Shown: piece by piece, positions 6,033 through 11,842 of the stretch | Position numbering within the stretch: position 1 is the stretch's first letter | How the letters are laid out: every line of letters starts with the position of its first letter | Assembly: GCA_039925865.1 (NCBI GenBank) | Contig: JBDSYA010000074.1 | Location: 1-11,842 of the forward strand | Direction of reading: 5' to 3' | DNA length: 11,842 nucleotides | Source of the DNA: JBDSYA01 sp039925865 | GTDB lineage: Bacteria; Bacteroidota; Ignavibacteria; Tepidaquicellales; Tepidaquicellaceae | Made by a program: the position numbers and the translations under genes | The notes under the pieces: generated by a model | What the model was told of the DNA's origin: nothing | Seen by the model: the letters and a program-made list of their open reading frames with translations, nothing else | The model's database searches: none

Positions 6033-7373
6033 ATGATAAAGAAACTCCTCATTGCTAACCGTGGTGAAATCGCATTAAGAATTATAAGAACTTGCAGAGA
6101 AATGGGCATCAAGACTGTGGCAGTTTATTCTGATGCTGATAAAGATTCACTTCACGTTCGATTTGCCGATGAAGCAGTCTGCATAGGTGCTCCAACTTCA
6201 AAAGAGAGCTATCTTAATATTCCAAGAATCCTTTCCGCTGCAGAAATTACAAATGCGGATGCTATACATCCGGGTTATGGTTTTTTGGCTGAGAATGCTG
6301 AGTTTGCTGAAATATGTATTGATTCAAAACTCAACTTTATCGGACCATTACCGGATATGATAACAGCAATGGGAAATAAATCTTTTGCAAAAGACACCAT
6401 GAGAGCGGCCGGAGTACCGGTGGTACCGGGTAGTGAGGGAATTGTCAAAGATGTGGATGAGGCCAGAGATATTGCAATGAAGATGGGATTGCCTGTAATG
6501 ATAAAAGCTTCAGCAGGCGGAGGCGGTAAAGGAATGAGAATTGTCAGGGAAGAAGATGAACTTGAAAATGCTTTTAATACAGCAAAATCAGAGTCAGCAA
6601 GTTCATTCGGGAATGATGATGTTTATATAGAAAAATTTGTAGATAAACCCAGGCATATTGAAATACAAATCCTTGGAGATAAACACGGAACGATCTTATC
6701 ACTGGGCGAAAGGGATTGCTCAGTTCAGAGAAGACATCAGAAGCTGATCGAAGAATCTCCTTCACCATTCATAGATGATATTTTAAGAGAAGAAATGTCT
6801 AAAGCAGCTATTCTCGGAGCAAGTTCGGTGAATTATATTGGCGCAGGAACAATTGAATTTCTGGTAGATAAGGACAAAAATTTTTACTTTATGGAAATGA
6901 ATACGAGAATCCAGGTTGAACACCCCGTCACTGAAGAAATAACCGGCATTGATCTCATCAGAGAACAGATCCGAATTGCCAACGGAGAGAAACTCAGTAA
7001 AAAGAAAATAAAAATGAACGGGCATGCAATTGAATGCAGGATTAATGCAGAAGATCCTGAAAATAATTTCCGGCCTTCACCCGGACTTGTTACAGCTTTT
7101 AATCAACCCGGAGGGATTGGAGTAAGAGTCGATACACATTGTTATACAGGTTATAAAATTCCACAGTATTATGATTCTATGATCGGGAAATTGATTACTT
7201 ATGCTCCTTCCAGAAATGAAGCAATAAAAAAAATGTCAAGGGCTTTGGATGAATTTATAGTTGAAGGAATAAAGACAACGATTCCTTTTCATCAAATGAT
7301 AATGTTGAATGATAAATTTATTGCAAATGATTATGATACAGGATTTATAGACAGCCTCAAGGATAATGAGTAA
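6033..7373 (+). CDS. accC: biotin carboxylase subunit of acetyl-CoA carboxylase
   Basis: A 446-residue protein, the usual length for AccC. It carboxylates biotin on AccB using ATP and bicarbonate. The order is an N-terminal Rossmann-like domain (KLLIANRGEIALRIIRT, 4-20; HPGYGFLAEN, 79-88), an ATP-grasp domain with a glycine-rich lid (KASAGGGGKGM, 158-168), and a C-terminal domain with ECRINAEDP (334-342). Expected catalytic or binding residues are present: Lys116, Lys158, His208, Glu210, Lys237, Glu275, Glu288, Asn290, Arg292 and Arg336. The metal-binding signature FMEMNTRIQVEHPVTE is complete. No biotinyl domain is fused, so this is the separate-subunit form that works with AccB just upstream. 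Its last codons overlap the start of the next gene by eight bases, suggesting translational coupling. Confidence 0.98.
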   Translation: MIKKLLIANRGEIALRIIRTCREMGIKTVAVYSDADKDSLHVRFADEAVCIGAPTSKESYLNIPRILSAAEITNADAIHPGYGFLAENAEFAEICIDSKLNFIGPLPDMITAMGNKSFAKDTMRAAGVPVVPGSEGIVKDVDEARDIAMKMGLPVMIKASAGGGGKGMRIVREEDELENAFNTAKSESASSFGNDDVYIEKFVDKPRHIEIQILGDKHGTILSLGERDCSVQRRHQKLIEESPSPFIDDILREEMSKAAILGASSVNYIGAGTIEFLVDKDKNFYFMEMNTRIQVEHPVTEEITGIDLIREQIRIANGEKLSKKKIKMNGHAIECRINAEDPENNFRPSPGLVTAFNQPGGIGVRVDTHCYTGYKIPQYYDSMIGKLITYAPSRNEAIKKMSRALDEFIVEGIKTTIPFHQMIMLNDKFIANDYDTGFIDSLKDNE

Positions 7374-7929
7374 TAAAAAATATATAATGTTCAGACTTAT
7401 CTTATGTTCATTTATAATCTTGATTTGTGCCGAAAGTGGCATCTCATCGGGCTATGCGCCAAAGCCGGTTTTACAGTCTGAAGATCCAGCCGGAAAGACA
7501 GACACACCAAAAAATTCTGCAAACAATAATTCGCTTCAAATTGATACAGCAACAAATACAAAACCTATGCAGTCAGTTGTGCCAACAGATACTGTTCAGA
7601 AAATTGATTCCGCCTTTATAGAACCTGTTTCAGAAAATGTTTTAACGAACACAAAACTGTTTATATATATTATACTTTCAGTTTTAGGATTAGGCCTTTT
7701 CTTCTTCATATTTGTAATAACCCTCTTCAAAACTTTTCACAAAAAAAAATCAACGAGGCAATCATTATTATTAAGCTGGAATTTATTTTTTATAATTTCA
7801 ATTATTTGGATTTTCATAATCTGGGGACTGGTAGCGGGCTTCTGGACGTATCCATCCTTCATGATCGTTGTGATTTTTCTATTTATAATAAGTTTGATAA
7901 TGACTATAATAGCAGTCAAATCAAAGTAA
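7366..7929 (+). CDS. membrane protein of unknown function, coupled to accC
   Basis: A 187-residue protein whose ATG overlaps the end of accC by eight bases. The N-terminus (MSNKKYIMFRLILCSFIILICAES) is a signal peptide or a first membrane helix. Residues 25-95 form a low-complexity Ser/Thr/Asn/Pro-rich stretch without hydrophobic segments, expected outside the cytoplasmic membrane if the leader is cleaved or inserted. Three helices follow: about 97-121, 135-159 and 164-184, with a basic loop FKTFHKKKSTRQS (121-133) between the first two, consistent with a cytoplasmic loop. Cys21 is preceded by Ile-Leu-Ile, a poor lipobox, so a lipoprotein is unlikely. I recognise no family. The overlap indicates expression with the acc genes but does not show a role in lipid synthesis. 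Confidence 0.75.
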   Translation: MSNKKYIMFRLILCSFIILICAESGISSGYAPKPVLQSEDPAGKTDTPKNSANNNSLQIDTATNTKPMQSVVPTDTVQKIDSAFIEPVSENVLTNTKLFIYIILSVLGLGLFFFIFVITLFKTFHKKKSTRQSLLLSWNLFFIISIIWIFIIWGLVAGFWTYPSFMIVVIFLFIISLIMTIIAVKSK

Positions 7930-7978
7930 TTCTTACTAGTTTTCAGTATTTTATTTAAGTATACATAAGCAATCATTC

Positions 7979-8776
7979 ATGGAAAAATACTATGCCCTTG
8001 TATTAGGTTCTTCAAGCGGCTTTGGAAAAGCGATATCTTTAGCTTTAGCAAAGGACGGAGTTAATATAATAGGAGTTCATCTTGACAGAGCAACAACAAA
8101 ACCTGACGTTGATAATTTAGTTTTAGATCTTAAAAAAACAGGAGTGGATGTACATTTTTATAATGCAAATGCAGCCGATGCAATTAAGAGAGAAGAAATA
8201 ATATCTGAAATCGAAAAAATTTTTTCAAACCAAAATGAGACTGCATGTGTCAGAATATTAGTTCATTCACTTGCATTCGGAACATTGAAGTCTTTCATTT
8301 CAGATAGTCCTGCCGATTCAATTAATCAGAAGCAAATAGACATGACTCTTGATGTCATGGCAAACAGCCTCATCTACTGGACACAGGCATTGATAAGTAA
8401 AAAACTCATGACAAGCGGAGGAAAAATATTTGCAATGACCTCATCGGGAGGCTCAAAACAAATCGAGTTTTATGGAGCTGTATCTGCAGCTAAAGCCTGC
8501 CTTGAATCTTACGTAAGACAGCTTGCAATGGAGCTGGGAGCAATGGGTATTTCGGCCAATGCAATCAGAGCGGGTGTTACAGAAACACCAGCCCTTCTTA
8601 AAATTCCAAACAGTAAAAGTATAATTGATAATGCTTTGCAGAGAAATCCTGAAGGCCGGTTAACGAGGCCTGAAGACATTGCTGATTTTATAGTCGATAA
8701 TTATAAACGCAATTCCCATTGGATGACCGGAAATATAATCAATCTTGATGGTGGCGAGAGTGTAGTTGAATTATGA
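7979..8776 (+). CDS. short-chain dehydrogenase, FabL-like enoyl-ACP reductase candidate
   Basis: A 265-residue protein of the SDR superfamily. The nucleotide-binding turn is GSSSGFG (10-16), the classical G-x3-G-x-G rather than the FabI-type spacing. The active-site region has TSSGG (154-158) and Tyr165 followed six residues later by Lys172 (YGAVSAAK). This Y-x6-K arrangement is characteristic of enoyl-ACP reductases, whereas classical SDRs have Y-x3-K. HSLAFG (96-101) recalls the FabI family, while the C-terminal half (AGVTETPALLKIP, EGRLTRPEDIADF, then INLDGG) looks more like Bacillus FabL. The likely reaction is NAD(P)H-dependent reduction of trans-2-enoyl-ACP, the last step of each fatty-acid elongation cycle. 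Placement after accB and accC supports a lipid role. It could still be a divergent SDR with another substrate; the SDR assignment is certain, the enoyl reductase role is likely. Confidence 0.85.
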   Translation: MEKYYALVLGSSSGFGKAISLALAKDGVNIIGVHLDRATTKPDVDNLVLDLKKTGVDVHFYNANAADAIKREEIISEIEKIFSNQNETACVRILVHSLAFGTLKSFISDSPADSINQKQIDMTLDVMANSLIYWTQALISKKLMTSGGKIFAMTSSGGSKQIEFYGAVSAAKACLESYVRQLAMELGAMGISANAIRAGVTETPALLKIPNSKSIIDNALQRNPEGRLTRPEDIADFIVDNYKRNSHWMTGNIINLDGGESVVEL

Positions 8777-8813
8777 TGAAACTTAATGTAAGCTTTTTAA
8801 AATTGTAAAGATC

Positions 8814-11800
8814 ATGGAAGGTAAATTAAATACAGATTCCGACAGAATAGAACAGAATTTAATTTTAGATATTTCTGCTAAAGAAAAGCTTGAGCTTAAG
8901 ACACAGGAGCTCATGCCTACGATCATTATCGGATTGGGAGGAACAGGCAAAGAAGTTCTCTTAAGGATAAGAAGACAATTCGTGGAAAAATACGGATCTA
9001 TTACTGAGTTTCCGATAATATCATATCTTTACATTGACACCGATAATGCTCCGTCTGAAGAAAGCGGTATCTCCCGTGAAAGAGATTATTTGATCAACGA
9101 AATTGATTTTCAACCTTCGGAAAAGATCTTTCACCCGGTAAATCCCTCTGACTACATTTACAGAATACAGGATGTTCCTCATGTTAAAGAATGGCTGAGC
9201 ACTACCGGTGAGATAGCAAAATTAGGTACAATGAACACAGGCGCGGGACAGATAAGACCTGCAGCCCGGCTTGCATTTTTTCACAATTATGATGAGATAG
9301 TTTCCAAGCTTACTGCTGCAAAATCAAGAATTACAGATTCACGTTCTATAAATCTTGTAAAGGAAATCCATAAAATAAAAAACGTAAATACTGATAAGAT
9401 AAATGTCTATGTTATAACTTCAGTAAGTGGCGGTACAGGTTCGGGGATGATGCTTGATGTCGGTTTTCTGATAAGAAGTATATTCAGAAACCAGGCAGTC
9501 TCAACATGCTATATGGTTCTTCCTAAGATTTTTCAGTCGTACGGAAAGGAAAGGGTTTTCGCAAATGGTTACGCTGCTTTAAAAGAATTCGAGTATTACA
9601 ATTTGAAGAATATATTTGAAGTATCCTGGAAAAAAAATGAACCTCATAAATTTCAACCGGGTGTTTATGATGATACATATATCATTGACGGAGAAAATGC
9701 TAAGAACTTATCTTTATCCGATCAGAACAACCGCGATATTTACAAAATGCTTGCCGATACTATTTTCAATGATTTTTCAAATTCTGACTTTGCAAACTAT
9801 AAACGAGGCGTAAGAGTAAATCTTGTACAATATAAACAGAGGTTATGGCCTGATGATAATTCAGTTACCGACAATACATACTCAAGGAAATATTCTTCAT
9901 TAGGGCAGGCAACTATTTCAATCCCTGCGGACAGAATTATCATTTCATGTGCATACAAACTTTGTGAAGATATTATAAACTATTATCTTACATATGCAGA
10001 AGGCTCACAGAGTGATGTTGACAATTACCTGATAAGTGAATTTCTACCCGAACTGGGATTGCTTGAATCGAAGAATAAATTTCAGCTTTTAGATTCACTT
10101 TATAAGAGCGGGGAGAAAACTTCAATCCAATCAAACATCAAATCATTTTTAACCAATCTCCAGAATGATCTTATCAGTGGTAAGCGCGGACCCAACTGGG
10201 CTTCATACTTATTAAATGAAAAAATGAAGTTTGATACCAATTTCAGAGATGACAATGATGTAAACCGCCAGGGAATGTTTCTTTCACAGATATTCAGCAA
10301 CAGAACAAAAAATATACAAAGCGTTCTGGGGGACAGGGATAGAAATGTTATCGGTGCTCTTGAGAAAAAAATAAACGCTCTAGTAAATGATTCAACCCGT
10401 GGAGTTTTTTATGCAATCAATTTATTGAAGAGACTTCAGTTTATTTTAACAGACGTCAACTTTGATTATATACCAAAGTATGAAAAAGAGATTAAAGATC
10501 TTCAGGGATTAGTTACCAAACTTGATGCTGATTTCAAGAGGAAATTTCAGGAGCTCAAAGAAGACGAAACCCGTTCTAAACTTAATGTTCTCCGCAAATC
10601 CGCCATGACAGGCACTTTGGAGAAAGTGTTGGGAATTATGGAAGAGTATTATAATGCTCTTATAAAACTAAAATCAAGATTTTATGCCCGTGAAATCAGT
10701 CTAAGAATTTTAGCACTTATTGAAACCAGGGAAAAAACAGCAAATGATAAAATATCATCTACGGGCCTGATTTCAGATCTAAATAAATTAACAGGAAATT
10801 TAGGAGTTCTCAAAAATAATTTCAGAAAAAAGTACCGGTATTTTATTCAAAAGCAGGAGACAAGCTTCAATCTTATGATATATGAACCTGAAGATGTCGA
10901 GGAAGAATATTATGTACGTTATATGGGTACTGGGCAGACCGCTCAGGAAAATATAAAAACTTTGTCTAATAAATTATTAAAAGAACTTGGCGCATCTGAT
11001 ATTACGGATATAGTAAATATTCTCAGTGAAAGAGATGCCCGTCTGATAGAAAGCAGGATGCTGGCTTTTGCAAAGAAACATTTTGAAGCGATCAAAGATG
11101 ACTATAATATTACAGACATATTATTTGATAAAGATGCTATTCGCAGTGAATCGAAAATCAGAGGAATGTTCAACCAGGCATTTCCGTGGTTAAGAACCAG
11201 GGAGATTCCGGGAAGTTTTAAGCTTGATGAATCTGCAAAGAAATTTTATATAGGAATAAAAACCAATACCCCTTCATTTAAGAAATTTCAGTCCCTTATT
11301 CAGTCAATAGCAGGATCAAGCGTAGAGTTTAAAGATTCTGCAGACAGTTCTTCTATTACATTTTATTCTGAGTGGGCAGGATTACCGTTATTTTTCTCTT
11401 ATACGATAGCGGAAGAGATGAAATCGTACTATAAACATTTGTCACAAAATCACAATGTCGATCTTCATATAAATAAAAATCATTTCATTTATCATGATAT
11501 TATACCTTTGAATGATGAGGAAAAAGTAAGACTTGATGAAGCATATAAAGCCTATATACTTGGTTTGATTTTTGCAGTATTTGATGTAATACCCGAAACA
11601 GAGACATCTAAAGCAATTTATAAATTCACGAAACAGGAAGGAATAACAGTCAAAAGAATTGAGCAGCTTGGAATTGAATCGCGTTTAATTAACCGTTTAT
11701 TTGAAGAACAGGGAAAAGATGCACTGAGATACAGGATCCTTAAGGATGCTGAATCGGTTCAAAATGATTTTTTCAAAGAAAATAAATTAACTGAGATGCT

Positions 11801-11842
11801 TGCACTGTATGAATATTATTATGATATTATTTATAAGCCACA
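8814..11842 (+). CDS. large tubulin/FtsZ-superfamily protein (Tubulin_2-like), 3' end outside the window
   Basis: From ATG 8814 the frame stays open to the window edge: 1009 complete codons with no stop. The N-terminal domain has TIIIGLGGTGKEVLLRIRRQ (36-55), the nucleotide-binding first loop of tubulin-like proteins. It continues with a strand ending in YIDTD (73-77), then GAGQIRPAARLAF (143-155), and VYVITSVSGGTGSGMMLDVG (198-217), whose SGGTGSG (205-211) is the GTP-binding signature equivalent to FtsZ/tubulin GGGTGTG. This fits the large bacterial tubulin-like family (Pfam Tubulin_2 / FtsZ-like families proposed to act in membrane remodelling). After residue ~350 no domain is recognised; charged helical, possibly coiled-coil segments occur around 556-620 and 650-690. 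No signal peptide or membrane helix is evident, so it should be cytoplasmic. It starts 37 bases after the SDR gene on the same strand. GTP use and polymerisation are inferred. Confidence 0.85.
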   Translation, partial: MEGKLNTDSDRIEQNLILDISAKEKLELKTQELMPTIIIGLGGTGKEVLLRIRRQFVEKYGSITEFPIISYLYIDTDNAPSEESGISRERDYLINEIDFQPSEKIFHPVNPSDYIYRIQDVPHVKEWLSTTGEIAKLGTMNTGAGQIRPAARLAFFHNYDEIVSKLTAAKSRITDSRSINLVKEIHKIKNVNTDKINVYVITSVSGGTGSGMMLDVGFLIRSIFRNQAVSTCYMVLPKIFQSYGKERVFANGYAALKEFEYYNLKNIFEVSWKKNEPHKFQPGVYDDTYIIDGENAKNLSLSDQNNRDIYKMLADTIFNDFSNSDFANYKRGVRVNLVQYKQRLWPDDNSVTDNTYSRKYSSLGQATISIPADRIIISCAYKLCEDIINYYLTYAEGSQSDVDNYLISEFLPELGLLESKNKFQLLDSLYKSGEKTSIQSNIKSFLTNLQNDLISGKRGPNWASYLLNEKMKFDTNFRDDNDVNRQGMFLSQIFSNRTKNIQSVLGDRDRNVIGALEKKINALVNDSTRGVFYAINLLKRLQFILTDVNFDYIPKYEKEIKDLQGLVTKLDADFKRKFQELKEDETRSKLNVLRKSAMTGTLEKVLGIMEEYYNALIKLKSRFYAREISLRILALIETREKTANDKISSTGLISDLNKLTGNLGVLKNNFRKKYRYFIQKQETSFNLMIYEPEDVEEEYYVRYMGTGQTAQENIKTLSNKLLKELGASDITDIVNILSERDARLIESRMLAFAKKHFEAIKDDYNITDILFDKDAIRSESKIRGMFNQAFPWLRTREIPGSFKLDESAKKFYIGIKTNTPSFKKFQSLIQSIAGSSVEFKDSADSSSITFYSEWAGLPLFFSYTIAEEMKSYYKHLSQNHNVDLHINKNHFIYHDIIPLNDEEKVRLDEAYKAYILGLIFAVFDVIPETETSKAIYKFTKQEGITVKRIEQLGIESRLINRLFEEQGKDALRYRILKDAESVQNDFFKENKLTEMLALYEYYYDIIYKP

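Noticed and set aside
6574..7025. Two minus-strand reading frames opposite accC
   Set aside because: They are complementary-strand shadows of a fully conserved biotin carboxylase sequence.
9616..9813. Plus-strand reading frame of 65 codons inside the tubulin-like gene
   Set aside because: It is in a different frame from the long uninterrupted tubulin-like coding sequence and shows no recognisable protein features.

Overview
The window is AT-rich, densely coded bacterial chromosome. It probably comes from the Bacteroidota/Chlorobi/Ignavibacteria (FCB) side of the tree. Three things suggest this: a promoter in front of the tRNAs with the Bacteroidetes-type TTG-N20-TAnnTTTG layout, near-absence of Shine-Dalgarno sequences (gap is the clear exception), and an EF-P whose tip loop reads TPGNLRAF, a form I associate with Chlorobi-like proteins. 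The phylum is inferred and was not tested by any search.

Left part (1-2640). The window opens inside the 3' end of a DUF454/YbaN-type membrane protein gene. A large calcineurin-like metallophosphoesterase with a four-helix membrane domain follows on the same strand. Next come tRNA-Gly(GCC) and tRNA-Cys(GCA) behind a recognisable promoter. Immediately downstream of tRNA-Cys lies a small scar: a tRNA-proximal terminator, the first 20 codons of a GIY-YIG nuclease gene, an exact 21-bp copy of the tRNA-Cys 3' end plus flank, and a second terminator resembling the first.

Middle (2643-4618). Reading leftwards, glyceraldehyde-3-phosphate dehydrogenase (gap) and a small three-helix membrane protein form a two-gene unit ending at the second, bidirectional terminator. 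A divergent AT-rich region separates gap from a rightward DinB/YfiT-like four-helix protein that lacks the usual first metal histidine.

Right part (4883-11842). All genes run rightwards with short gaps: efp, accB, accC, a membrane protein of unknown function whose start overlaps the accC stop, a FabL-like enoyl-ACP reductase-type SDR, and a gene of more than 1000 codons that leaves the window still open. AccB and AccC are the biotin carrier and biotin carboxylase of acetyl-CoA carboxylase. The SDR has the Y-x6-K active-site spacing of enoyl-ACP reductases, so the cluster supplies both the first committed step and possibly the last reduction of fatty-acid synthesis. EF-P serves translation.

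The long terminal gene encodes a tubulin/FtsZ-superfamily protein of the large bacterial 'tubulin-like' type (Pfam Tubulin_2-like), with GLGGTG near the N-terminus and an SGGTGSG signature at about residue 205. It is the most interesting object here; the rest of its locus lies beyond the right edge.
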